A DNA stretch of 64,000 nucleotides. It comes from Pseudomonas sp. MRSN 12121. Its GTDB lineage: Bacteria > Pseudomonadota > Gammaproteobacteria > Pseudomonadales > Pseudomonadaceae. Both the position numbers and the translations under genes were made by a program. The notes under the pieces were generated by a model, which was not told the origin of the DNA, made no database searches, and worked only from the letters and a program-made list of their open reading frames with translations. The stretch spans positions 2,627,388-2,691,387 of the forward strand of contig NZ_CP010892.1 of assembly GCF_000931465.1 (NCBI RefSeq), given 5' to 3'. This document shows, one piece after another, positions 33,965 through 41,925 of this stretch (position 1 is the stretch's first letter; each line of letters starts with the position of its first letter).

Positions 33965-34321
33965 TCACATGTTGCGTATCGTCTCGTTTTCATCAAGCAC
34001 GAACTCTAGTCTGATACCCACTTCCTTTAGCACCTCAGCAGCGCGGTCAATGAAAAACTCGCCTTGTTCTGGCAGTTCATATAAGCCGTTGATGCGAATA
34101 AGGGGAGACTTGCCAAGTGCACCAGGGATCTCAGTGTAGATTTCGCCGCTCTCGATGAATGCAACATAGGTATTGATCTTGTCTTGGAGCAGTTGCAGGT
34201 GTTCACCCTGTTGAGCTTTATCTCCCCATTCAAGGTGGTCAGAGATAATCAGCACAATGTTACTGGGCTCCCAAGTGGGGATGACCCAGATATCGATGAC
34301 TTGCGGATTGGTGATAGACAT
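33965..34321 (-). CDS. Immunity protein A for the adjacent nuclease toxin (DUF6572-like)
   Basis: The 118-residue product starts at ATG 34321 with GAGGGA upstream, 10 nt after the toxin stop codon, the usual toxin-then-immunity order. It is soluble, acidic and without signal peptide, as expected for a protein that blocks a nuclease in the cytoplasm. It shares length and most blocks with immunity protein B (33272-33628), for example DHLEW-DKA-QGEHL and IESGEIYTEIPGALGKSP. Identity as the cognate immunity is inferred from position. Confidence 0.8.
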   Translation of the reverse strand: MSITNPQVIDIWVIPTWEPSNIVLIISDHLEWGDKAQQGEHLQLLQDKINTYVAFIESGEIYTEIPGALGKSPLIRINGLYELPEQGEFFIDRAAEVLKEVGIRLEFVLDENETIRNM

Positions 34322-34331
34322 GGCTGTTCCC

Positions 34332-35522
34332 TCAGGGCTTTGGCCGAATAATTTCGACTTTGGTGGGTGGGATTTCGGTACCACCGGGGAACCCCGGCTT
34401 CCCCTTGCCTACAACGATTGCACCACTTTCTTCGATTTCAGGGAAAGCAACTTTCTGATTTTTGGTCAGTGGTGCTGTGTCTGATGATTTGCACTCGATA
34501 CAGGACAGCTTGCCATCAGCATCACGCCCCAGCATGTCCAGTCTTGTACGGGCTCCGCTTTTGGTTTTAATCGTCACTTCTCGGCCAAGCTCGGGTTGTG
34601 TCTGGCCGAGTTCATCATATTTGGCATCTTCAAAAGCTTTACCCTGTTTTCTGTTCTTCTCTAATTGAACGTTGAATACGATGTACAGGGGCTGAATCCC
34701 AGTCCCCGGCGGGAATACCAGAATGAAGTCTTTGTAATCAGACGGGTAGATCGGGTTGACGATGATGCTGTCCGCTTGCTCGGTGGGCGGATAGATCCAG
34801 ATGTGGGGAGCTTGTGGTGCTGTTTCTAGCGGGGGAATTCCCGACGCCATGGATGGGTCAACGGCTGGCGTCCAGATCAGGGTTACCCCGTCTCCGAAGT
34901 CAGCCACTTGTTGTTGGCCCTGAGCAATAAACTGAACGATGGGAATCATTTCCCAATCGGCGCGTTTTTCGGTGTTGTACCCGTAGCCCTTGAGGCTGCC
35001 ATCGGCCTGCTGTTCTACGTGCAATCGGACACGGGTACGACCTTCCCTGAGGCAGCTTAGCTGGCCCTCTGTATACAGGCTGCTATCGCCCAAACTCGAT
35101 GGCCACAACAGTGCGACCACTCCCGCCAACGCGCCAGCAGCCACGCCAGACGCACCTGTGAGCGCTGCGGCAGAAGACGCGATCGCTCTCCCTCCGAGCG
35201 CGAGTGTGCCTAGTGATGCCGGTAGGTTTCCGCTGATCTTCCCGAGCTTGAGATTCCCCGGGCTGTCAGTCTCGCGACAACCCAGCAAGACGAATTCACC
35301 GAACTCTCTGAGGGTATCGGTGGGGATCACACGGGTTGCGTAATTGATAACGCCATTGGCAAGCGTGCGGGGTTTGGTAAAGGTGCAGCCGATGGTCTTG
35401 GGTATGTCTTCCGGCTTCGCTGGCATCTCTGGATATTCCGCCCAGCGCTGCTCCCCAAGATCCACAGGTTCTACCCCTGTGTTGCGATACCCCTTTGCCG
35501 CGTTCGGCACATATCCGCTCAT
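34332..35522 (-). CDS. S-type-pyocin-like nuclease bacteriocin/toxin
   Basis: The 396-residue product starts at ATG 35522. Residues about 103-141 are a Gly/Ala-rich hydrophobic stretch ending VVALLWPSSLGDSSLY, and about 150-285 resemble the pyocin-S domain (GDGVTLIWTPAVDPS, FILVFPPGTGIQPLYIVF). Residues 305-396 look like a PD-(D/E)xK-type nuclease: Asp329 in TRLDM, Glu343 and Lys345 in IECK, and Gln356 in TKNQK. There is no receptor-binding domain as long as in classical S pyocins, so delivery may be by T6SS or another route. An immunity gene follows directly. Codon use is A/T-richer than in core genes. Confidence 0.8.
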   Translation of the reverse strand: MSGYVPNAAKGYRNTGVEPVDLGEQRWAEYPEMPAKPEDIPKTIGCTFTKPRTLANGVINYATRVIPTDTLREFGEFVLLGCRETDSPGNLKLGKISGNLPASLGTLALGGRAIASSAAALTGASGVAAGALAGVVALLWPSSLGDSSLYTEGQLSCLREGRTRVRLHVEQQADGSLKGYGYNTEKRADWEMIPIVQFIAQGQQQVADFGDGVTLIWTPAVDPSMASGIPPLETAPQAPHIWIYPPTEQADSIIVNPIYPSDYKDFILVFPPGTGIQPLYIVFNVQLEKNRKQGKAFEDAKYDELGQTQPELGREVTIKTKSGARTRLDMLGRDADGKLSCIECKSSDTAPLTKNQKVAFPEIEESGAIVVGKGKPGFPGGTEIPPTKVEIIRPKP

Positions 35523-35554
35523 CCGTGCTCGCTTCCCTGTCGTCCATGAAAAGT

Positions 35555-35572
35555 CCCCCCTTGGCGGGGGGG
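35555..35572 (-). other. C6/G6 stem-loop upstream of the toxin gene
   Basis: CCCCCC pairs with GGGGGG across TTGGC. On the minus strand it is followed by ACTTTTC, so it could act as a terminator shielding the toxin gene from read-through. The 212-nt gap holds no gene. Confidence 0.45.
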
Positions 35573-35711
35573 CGAATAACGTTTGCAGTGGGCTTCGGGA
35601 CGCTAGCGTGAAGGTCGGTGGGCAGGCTGTAGGGCGATTCTGAAATACACCCGGTTAACTGGCTGCGTCAGCCTCTTGCGTTCGCCCACGGCATCGTTCA
35701 GCATGCGCGTC

Positions 35712-35734
35712 ATATAGGTATAGGGGGTATAGGT
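35712..35734. promoter_or_regulatory. G-tract operator of the RcnR/DmeR type
   Basis: A pseudo-symmetric TATAGGTATAGGGGGTATAGG sits immediately before the dmeR start. RcnR-type repressors bind short inverted arms flanking a G tract. The position over the start region fits autorepression of dmeRF. Edges uncertain by a base or two. Confidence 0.65.
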
Positions 35735-36007
35735 ATGTCGCACACACACGCACAAAGGGACGATCTGCTCAAGCGGGTCCGGCGCATTCTCGGTCAGGTG
35801 CAGGCGGTGGAGCGGGCCCTGGAGTCTGGCGCGGAGTGCGCCAAGACCCTGCATCTGGTGGCGGCCACCCGCGGCGCGATCAACGGCCTGATGGGGGAAA
35901 TCATCGAGGCCCATGCCCTTGAGCATGTGGCCCATCCCGAACTCAGCGATGCGGAACGCGCCAAGGGCGTGGACGAATTGCTCGCCGCCATCCGCCGCTA
36001 TTCCTGA
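35735..36007 (+). CDS. dmeR: Nickel/cobalt-responsive repressor, RcnR/DmeR type (CsoR superfamily)
   Basis: The 90-residue all-helical protein has the RcnR metal-site fingerprint exactly in place: His3, Cys35, His60 and His64. The family block ATRGAINGLMGEIIEAH is also present. These residues bind Ni(II) or Co(II) in RcnR and release DNA. It stands 13 bp before the CDF exporter gene and is preceded by a G-tract operator, so metal-induced derepression of dmeF is expected. A formaldehyde sensor (FrmR) is less likely because of the exporter neighbour. Confidence 0.88.
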   Translation: MSHTHAQRDDLLKRVRRILGQVQAVERALESGAECAKTLHLVAATRGAINGLMGEIIEAHALEHVAHPELSDAERAKGVDELLAAIRRYS

Positions 36008-36020
36008 TAGGAGACGCCCC

Positions 36021-36983
36021 ATGAGCCCGACTTTGCCTGCCGCAAGCTTCACCCACGATCACCATTTCCTCGGCGCCGGCCATGACGACAACGCCCGGCG
36101 TACGCTGTGGGTGGTGGCGCTGACCTTCGTCATGATGCTCGGCGAAATCGCCGCCGGTTACCTCACCGGTTCCATGGCGCTGCTGGCCGACGGTTTCCAT
36201 ATGGCGACCCATGCCGGGGCCCTGGGCATCGCCGCGGCGGCCTATGGTTTCGCCCGGCGCAACGCCGACAACGCGCGCTTCAGCTTCGGCACCGGCAAGG
36301 TCGGCGACCTGGCCGGGTTCGCCTCGGCGCTGATCCTCGGGCTGGTGGCCATCGGCATCGCCGGTGAATCGTTGTTGCGCCTGTTGCAGCCGACCCAGGT
36401 GGCCTTCACCGAGGCGACCCTGATCGCCGCGGTCGGCCTGGCGGTGAACATCCTTAGTGCCGTGCTGCTGTCTGGCGGCCATGGTCACCATGGCCATGAT
36501 CACGGGCATCACCACGATCATCATGGCCACGAACATGCCCATGGCCATCACCACGACAACAACCTGCGTTCGGCCTACGTGCATGTGCTGGCCGACGCCC
36601 TGACCTCGGTGCTGGCCATCGCCGCGTTGCTGGCGGGGCGTTACTTGGGATGGGTCTGGCTCGATCCGGTGATGGGCATCGTCGGCGCGCTGGTCATTGC
36701 CCGCTGGGCCTATGGCTTGATGAAGTCCAGCGCGGCGGTGTTGCTCGATACCACCGACGAAGCCCTGGCCCGGGAGATCCGCGAGTCGGTGGAAGCCGTC
36801 GGCGATGCGCACATTACCGACCTGCATGTGTGGCAGGTCGGCCCGCAGGCCCGGGCGGCGATCGTCAGCGTGGTGGCGGCGGTCGGCGTCAGTGCCGAGA
36901 CCATTCGACAGCGCCTGGCGCCGGTCCATGAACTGACGCACCTCACGCTCGAGTACCGCAGCGCGGCGTCCGCCGGCGAGTAA
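36021..36983 (+). CDS. dmeF: DmeF-type cation diffusion facilitator (Co/Ni efflux)
   Basis: The 320-residue product starts at ATG 36021 behind TAGGAGA. Six membrane helices are visible, with the transport-site motif LLADGFHMATHAG in helix 2 and the partner HVLADALTSVLAI in helix 5. Between helices 4 and 5 a loop of about 30 residues is mostly His, Gly and Asp, a metal-binding feature. A cytoplasmic domain follows (ITDLHVWQVGP). CDF proteins exchange divalent metal for protons; DmeF members prefer Co(II) and Ni(II). It ends 2 bp from the convergent hydrolase gene. Confidence 0.9.
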   Translation: MSPTLPAASFTHDHHFLGAGHDDNARRTLWVVALTFVMMLGEIAAGYLTGSMALLADGFHMATHAGALGIAAAAYGFARRNADNARFSFGTGKVGDLAGFASALILGLVAIGIAGESLLRLLQPTQVAFTEATLIAAVGLAVNILSAVLLSGGHGHHGHDHGHHHDHHGHEHAHGHHHDNNLRSAYVHVLADALTSVLAIAALLAGRYLGWVWLDPVMGIVGALVIARWAYGLMKSSAAVLLDTTDEALAREIRESVEAVGDAHITDLHVWQVGPQARAAIVSVVAAVGVSAETIRQRLAPVHELTHLTLEYRSAASAGE

Positions 36984-36985
36984 CC

Positions 36986-37960
36986 CTAGGTCCCTGCCTG
37001 GGCGTCAGCCGGGCAGGGGTAGTGACGGCCCAGGAAATCCAGCAACCGCCGATTCACTTCCCCGGCCTGTTCGCTCTGGATCCAGTGCCCGCAATCCGCC
37101 AGCCGATGTTGTTCCAGGTGGGGCACCTTGCCGGGCATGCGCTCCAGCGTCAGGGCCTCCAGGCGGCCCACCGGGTCGCGGTCGCCGATCATGAACAGGG
37201 TGGGTTGGCTCACCTGGCGATCGCCCAGGTGTTCGGTGCGTTGCCAGTTGCGCTCGAAGTTGCGGTACCAGTTCAAGGCGCCGCGAAAACCTCGCCCTTC
37301 AAAGGTGCGCCGGTACACCGCAAAATCCTCCGGCGTGCACCAGGCGGGCGGGGCAGCGTGCGGCGGCATGCCCTCGAACAGCAGGGCCGACGGGCTTTTT
37401 TCATCCAGCAGGCGTTCGCAGTCGTGCATGAAATGCAGCAGGCTGCGGTCGATATCGGCGTCCAGTTCCCGTTCAGCGACGCCGGGCTCCTGGAAATACA
37501 GGATGTAGTTGAAACGCTCGGCGAACAGCTCGCGCATGATCGCTACCGCCGGGCGTCTGGGGCGCCCGGCGAACGGCACCGACAGGGTCACCAGGGCCCG
37601 GACCCGCTGCGGTTCCAACAGCGCCAGGTGCCAGGCCACCACCGCGCCCCAGTCGTGGCCAACGATGCAGGCGTGCTGCTGACCCAGGGCGTCCATCGCT
37701 TGCTGGATATCGGCGCACAGGGTCAGCACGTCATAGGCCGCCACGTCCTCGGGCGCGCTGCTGTCGCCATAACCGCGCATCTGCGGGATCAGCACCCGAT
37801 AGCCGGCGGCCGTCAGCGGCGCGACCTGCTTGCGCCACGAATACCAGCACTCGGGAAAACCGTGCAGCAGCCACACCGGCGGCCCGTCCAGCGGGCCGGC
37901 GGCATGCAGGTGCAACTCGATGCCATTGAGTTTCAGGGCATGTTGGGTCATCGGGCTCAT
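36986..37960 (-). CDS. Alpha/beta hydrolase, epoxide-hydrolase type
   Basis: The 324-residue product starts at ATG 37960 with GGAGG upstream; ATG 37951 is an alternative. The oxyanion motif LLHGFPECWYSW (HGxP) and the nucleophile elbow VGHDWGAVVAW (Asp103) indicate an epoxide hydrolase rather than an esterase. A cap region carries NWYRNFERNW with a candidate lid Tyr, and DCGHWIQSEQ provides the catalytic His. Such enzymes open epoxides to diols. It follows the P450-ABM pair on the same strand with a 92-bp gap, so it could process a P450 product. Confidence 0.88.
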   Translation of the reverse strand: MSPMTQHALKLNGIELHLHAAGPLDGPPVWLLHGFPECWYSWRKQVAPLTAAGYRVLIPQMRGYGDSSAPEDVAAYDVLTLCADIQQAMDALGQQHACIVGHDWGAVVAWHLALLEPQRVRALVTLSVPFAGRPRRPAVAIMRELFAERFNYILYFQEPGVAERELDADIDRSLLHFMHDCERLLDEKSPSALLFEGMPPHAAPPAWCTPEDFAVYRRTFEGRGFRGALNWYRNFERNWQRTEHLGDRQVSQPTLFMIGDRDPVGRLEALTLERMPGKVPHLEQHRLADCGHWIQSEQAGEVNRRLLDFLGRHYPCPADAQAGT

Positions 37961-38052
37961 GATCGGTGTCCTCCCAGGTCCAGGCATGACCCTAGCAGAA
38001 GCCCGATGACCCTCTGATCACCATTCATTGGTCGAATAGGCGCCCAGCAGTG

Positions 38053-38400
38053 TTACCCGGCATGGGCCTGAAGGCTGTCCGCCGGCGCTTGCTCGCGCTG
38101 GGTCAGGCCATAGTCGCGCGCCACTTCGGCGACCCGCAGCCGGTAGTCGGCGAACACCTGGGTCCGCCCCAGGGCCTGGGCGGTGCGATGGCGCTCCAGG
38201 GTGCGCCAGGCCTCGACCGCTTGCTCGTCGCGCCAGAACGACAGGGACAGCAGCTTGTCCGGCTGGCTCAGGCTCTGGAAACGTTCGATGGAAATGAAGC
38301 CGTCGATCTCCAGCAGCAGCGGTTTCAATGCGGCGGCGATGTCCAGGTAACGCTGGCGATGTTGCGGGTGCGGCAGGGCTTCGAAAATCACGGCGATCAT
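38053..38400 (-). CDS. ABM-family small monooxygenase-like protein
   Basis: The 115-residue product is a single ferredoxin-like ABM domain (MIAVIFEALPHPQHRQRYLD; SIERFQSLSQPDKLLSLSFW; DEQAVEAWRTLERHRTAQ). Its ATG overlaps the stop codon of the P450 gene, so the two are translationally coupled. Members act as cofactor-free oxygenases, haem-degrading enzymes or accessory proteins. Here a joint oxidation with the P450 is likely. No classical IsdG Asn-His-Trp triad was assigned. Confidence 0.82.
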   Translation of the reverse strand: MIAVIFEALPHPQHRQRYLDIAAALKPLLLEIDGFISIERFQSLSQPDKLLSLSFWRDEQAVEAWRTLERHRTAQALGRTQVFADYRLRVAEVARDYGLTQREQAPADSLQAHAG

Positions 38401-39542
38401 CAGTGCGACTCCGGCAGGGTGGTGAACAGGGGAATGCGCCCGTTGAGCGAGCTTTTATAGCTCCAGCCGATGGGCTGCTCGAGGGTCGGATCGCGCACCA
38501 GGGCGCCGATCACCGCGCTGGCGATGCTCAGGGCCAGGGCCTGGCCGGGGCATTGGTGGCGGCCGTTGCCAAAGCTGAAACTGCGCCGCGCCTCGCGTTC
38601 GAGCAGCAGGCGATCCGGATGCGGGTTCAATTGCGGGTCGCGGTTGGCCGAGGCCAGCAGGACCAGCACCACAGCGCCTGGCTCCAGCGTCACCCCGGCA
38701 ATGCTGCAAGGGGCGGCGACGAAGCGCCGGGTGTTCTGCACCGACGGGTCGTGGCGCTGTACTTCGGCCAGCAGGTCGCCGATCCGCGCTGGCGCCGCCC
38801 GCAGTTCCGCGAGCAACTGGCGATCGTTCAGCAAGGCGCAGAGGCTGTTGCCGATCAGCCCGGCGCTGGCCTCCAACGTCTGCGACAACAGGCCGATCAG
38901 GTTGGCGATCAGGCTGTCGCGGCCCTGGGCGCCGAAGCCGTCGACGATCCGTTGCAACAGCGGGCTGATGGGCGCCCGGTCGAGCAAGACCGCGAAATGT
39001 CCAATCAAGTGTTCGGCTGCCCGGTGAGCGGCATCCCGTTGCGCCAGATGGCTGGCCGGCGACAGGCAGGCGACGAAGTCCCGGGTCAGCTCGGCCATCT
39101 CTGGCAACTGATGCGCGGCAAAGCCCAGCAGGCCGGCGACCACCGCCACCGGCAGGTGGAACTGACAGTCATGCAGCCGGGCGCCGATATCGCTCGGCAG
39201 GCCCGGCAGCAGGGCGCAGACCCGTTGCCCGATTTCCTCGGCATGCACCTGCTGCAGGCCCGGTTCGACGGCCGCGCGTGGGCAGCGTTGGCGTTCGCCT
39301 TCGTTCATTCGCATCAGCCGGGCGAACACCCGGCCGGCAGCGCCGTCGGCGATGGCCCGGGGCACCGGTTCATGGACTGGGCGCACGTGGCATTGCGGAT
39401 GGGCCAGCACCGCGGCCACCGCTTCGGCGCTGCTGGCCAGCCACAGCCCCAGTCCGGGATCGAAGGCCAGCCCGCCGCGGGCCCGCAGACTGGCGTAGTA
39501 AGGGTAGGGATCGGCGTGGGTGACGGCGGTGATCGGGTCCAT
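38400..39542 (-). CDS. Cytochrome P450 with atypical I-helix
   Basis: The 380-residue soluble bacterial P450 starts at ATG 39542. The haem-Cys motif FSFGNGRHQCPGQ and the K-helix E-x-x-R (EVQR) are intact. The I-helix block reads LSQTLEASAGLIGN where most P450s have AGxET/DT, so the oxygen-activating Thr is replaced by Ala. That change is known in P450s with special chemistry or peroxide use. No ferredoxin or reductase gene is adjacent. Coupled to an ABM gene downstream; the divergent ArsR-type gene is the likely regulator. Confidence 0.88.
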   Translation of the reverse strand: MDPITAVTHADPYPYYASLRARGGLAFDPGLGLWLASSAEAVAAVLAHPQCHVRPVHEPVPRAIADGAAGRVFARLMRMNEGERQRCPRAAVEPGLQQVHAEEIGQRVCALLPGLPSDIGARLHDCQFHLPVAVVAGLLGFAAHQLPEMAELTRDFVACLSPASHLAQRDAAHRAAEHLIGHFAVLLDRAPISPLLQRIVDGFGAQGRDSLIANLIGLLSQTLEASAGLIGNSLCALLNDRQLLAELRAAPARIGDLLAEVQRHDPSVQNTRRFVAAPCSIAGVTLEPGAVVLVLLASANRDPQLNPHPDRLLLEREARRSFSFGNGRHQCPGQALALSIASAVIGALVRDPTLEQPIGWSYKSSLNGRIPLFTTLPESH

Positions 39543-39623
39543 GATGGGCAGCCTTATTCGCGGGGGAGAAGTGTTGCTACTATCGGCAACCTGCCAGGGG
39601 CACGATTCGTTCGGGAGCGAAAT

Positions 39624-40397
39624 ATGGATGCACAGCAGCACGACAACGCCGTATCCCAGGTCGCCGCGGCTATTGCCGAGCCGGCGCGGACGAAAATGCT
39701 CTGCGCGATGATGGATGGCCACGCGCGCACCAGCACCGAGCTGGCGGCCATCGCCGATATCAGCGCCTCCACCGCCAGCGCGCACCTGGGCAAGCTCAAG
39801 GAGCTGGCCCTGGTGCGCCTGCATGTGCAGGGCCGCCATCGTTACTACAGCCTCGCCGACCCGCGCGTGGCCCAGGCCCTGGAAGCCCTGATGGTGATCG
39901 GCCGCAATGCCACGCCCGCCTTCAGCCCGCGCACCCCGGACCGGCTGCAGTTCGCCCGCACCTGCTACGACCATATGGCCGGCACCCTGGCGGTGCAGCT
40001 GCATGACCGCATGCTCGAGGCCGGGTGGTTGGTGGCGCCACAGGAGGGCGCCGCAGAGTACGTGCCGAGCCCGGCCGGCGCGGTTTTTTTCGCCAGCCTC
40101 GGGATCGATGCGCCGGCCCTGGCGACCCTGCGCCGACGCTTTGCCTGCCCGTGCCTGGACTGGAGCATGCGCCGCCCGCATCTGGGTGGTGCGTTGGGGG
40201 CCGCCTTGTTGCAGGAAGCGCTTCGGCGCAAATGGCTGACCCAGGACCTGGACAGCAGGGCGCTGGGATTGACCGCGCTGGGGCGCAAGGAGTTTGCCAG
40301 CCGGTTTGCCGTCCGGATCGAAGAGCCGGACAGTCCAGCCCGGCGTGCCGGGCGCGCTGCCACATCGGGGCGGCCGTCCGTTACCCAGGCTTCATAG
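39624..40397 (+). CDS. ArsR-type HTH regulator with large C-terminal domain
   Basis: The 257-residue product starts at ATG 39624 behind GGGAGCG. Residues 10-95 form a winged HTH of ArsR type (RTKMLCAMMDGHARTSTELA; ISASTASAHLGKLKELALV). The remaining 160 residues include FACPCLDWSMRRPHLGGAL, a conserved Cys-containing block of a long ArsR subgroup; classical ArsR proteins have only about 100 residues. It is divergent from the P450-ABM operon, 81 bp apart, and probably represses it. The CPC motif could sense a metal, thiol or electrophile. Confidence 0.85.
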   Translation: MDAQQHDNAVSQVAAAIAEPARTKMLCAMMDGHARTSTELAAIADISASTASAHLGKLKELALVRLHVQGRHRYYSLADPRVAQALEALMVIGRNATPAFSPRTPDRLQFARTCYDHMAGTLAVQLHDRMLEAGWLVAPQEGAAEYVPSPAGAVFFASLGIDAPALATLRRRFACPCLDWSMRRPHLGGALGAALLQEALRRKWLTQDLDSRALGLTALGRKEFASRFAVRIEEPDSPARRAGRAATSGRPSVTQAS

Positions 40398-40465
40398 CGG
40401 TTATCAACCCCTTGGCTGGCGCTACCGCCAGCCTGCGAATGCAGTCCTGGCTTGGAGCCTTCAGC

Positions 40466-40963
40466 ATGCTTATCGTCTTCAGTGGCCTGCCCGGCAGTGG
40501 CAAGACCACCATCGCCCGGGCGCTGGCCAGCCAGCTGCGAGCCATCTATCTGCGTATCGACACTATCGAACAGGCGCTGCGCAATGGCGGGCTGGCGGAG
40601 GTCGGCAAGGCCGGGTACGAGGTCGCCAATGCCCTGGCCCGCAGCAACCTGGCCCTGGGTAATCGGGTGGTGGCCGATTGCGTCAACCCGGTCGCCGAGA
40701 GCCGCCAGGCCTGGCAGGGCATTGCCGAGGCCGAGCAGAGCCTCTTGCTCAACGTCGAGGTGGTGTGCACGGATATCGCCGAGCATCGGCGCCGGGTGGA
40801 AAGTCGTGAGGCGGATGTGCCCGGCCTGCGTCCACCGAGCTGGCAGTCGGTGCTCGATCACGACTACCAGCCCTGGAGCAGCGAGCGCTTGCGGCTGGAC
40901 AGCTCCCTGCTGTCACCGGCTGAGGCGATTCGAGTCATCCTCGAACATCTGGAAACCCTGTAG
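40466..40963 (+). CDS. P-loop kinase-like ATPase, 165 aa
   Basis: The start is ATG 40466 behind GGAGCC. Walker A is LPGSGKTT at residues 7-14, followed by LRIDTIEQALR, as in small-molecule kinases of the AAA_33/zeta-toxin/gluconate kinase group. VVADCVNPVAESR provides a Walker-B-like strand, and a lid region with HRRRVESREADV follows. It probably phosphorylates a small metabolite or RNA end. It may be co-transcribed with the ArsR-type gene 68 bp upstream. A toxin role as in zeta proteins is possible but no partner gene is seen. Confidence 0.75.
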   Translation: MLIVFSGLPGSGKTTIARALASQLRAIYLRIDTIEQALRNGGLAEVGKAGYEVANALARSNLALGNRVVADCVNPVAESRQAWQGIAEAEQSLLLNVEVVCTDIAEHRRRVESREADVPGLRPPSWQSVLDHDYQPWSSERLRLDSSLLSPAEAIRVILEHLETL

Positions 40964-41040
40964 TAGCGCAGCTTGCTCGCGATGGCGGCGTGCCTGATTC
41001 ACCGCGACGCCTGGATCGCGAGCACGCTGCGCTCCTGCAG
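40959..41040. repeat. REPIN (TAGGAGCG family), degenerate
   Basis: Inverted copies GTAGTAGCGCAGCTTGCTCG and ATCGCGAGCACGCTGCGCTC. The left copy includes the stop codon of the kinase gene. Confidence 0.75.
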
Positions 41041-41925
41041 GTTCGGTGGGGCGGCGATAAGTCCCGGTCGATTGCACCCGATCAATAAACACGGGAATGA
41101 AGAGTTCGGCGGATAACGTCGGCGAACGTTATTCCTTCGGGGGCGAACCGTGCAAAGTCGGAAATGCCCGGTTCAGTTGTGTTCGACACTTTTACAAACT
41201 AGCGCTGGCGCAAAGCGGAAATTGCGCCAATAGTTGGCGCTATTGGCTGTTTCGTTCGCCGTTGGTGCGTTTTCCGGACCGCTAATGGTGCGCTGTTCTT
41301 TCTCTCGGCAGACCGCGTCATATCTTGCTTTGTGCAAAGCGATAACAACGGCTTTGTGAAAAATCCCCTTGTCAGGGCAAAAAAACCTTCCTCGACAGTT
41401 TCTGCACTTTTTTCGTTCGCGCCAGTGTTGTGCAAAGCCGTTCGCGAGGCTTGCCGGATAAAACGTTTCAGCCGCAACGGGCAGCGGGGCCCCGTGCCTG
41501 GTTGAAAAGAGTCGCCGGAGGGTGCTTTTTCCGCCGACGGGGACTTTATTGCCGAACCGGGCGGGGTTTGGGCACAGCGATTGCTAAAGCAGGTAAAGCG
41601 CTTTTGAAATGCCGCGAAGTGCGGAGTTTAAGTTTCGCCAAAGTTTCAAACTGAAAGTTCGGATTAAACAATCAAAGAGGAGGGAAGAGTGGCAGGACCC
41701 ATGGCCGTCATTGTCGACGATTGAGTGTCGTCAATAACGCGGGAAGTTTCGCCAAGCGACTGGCGTCAATAATCGACAGGTTGCCACCGGTATATCCCGT
41801 GGAATATTCAAGACGCACAGTGAGGTGCTCAACAGAACAGTTTCCATCGTCCAGCGTAAGGCCCGGTTTATCGAGATAGAGCGTTTACATAAAAAGCCGT
41901 TTAAACCACGGCGAGGAGTTGGGGT
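41041..41925. other. 885-nt leader region without a convincing gene
   Basis: No frame has a good start and protein-like text. A dyad GCCAATAG-N6-CTATTGGC lies at 41226-41247. The octamer-like word GTGCAAAG or GCGCAAAG recurs at about 41149, 41209, 41331 and 41431, and the region is A/T-richer than neighbouring genes. It presumably carries promoters for the ATP-grasp operon, whose first ATG is far downstream, and could hold a long untranslated leader or small RNA. Confidence 0.45.
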
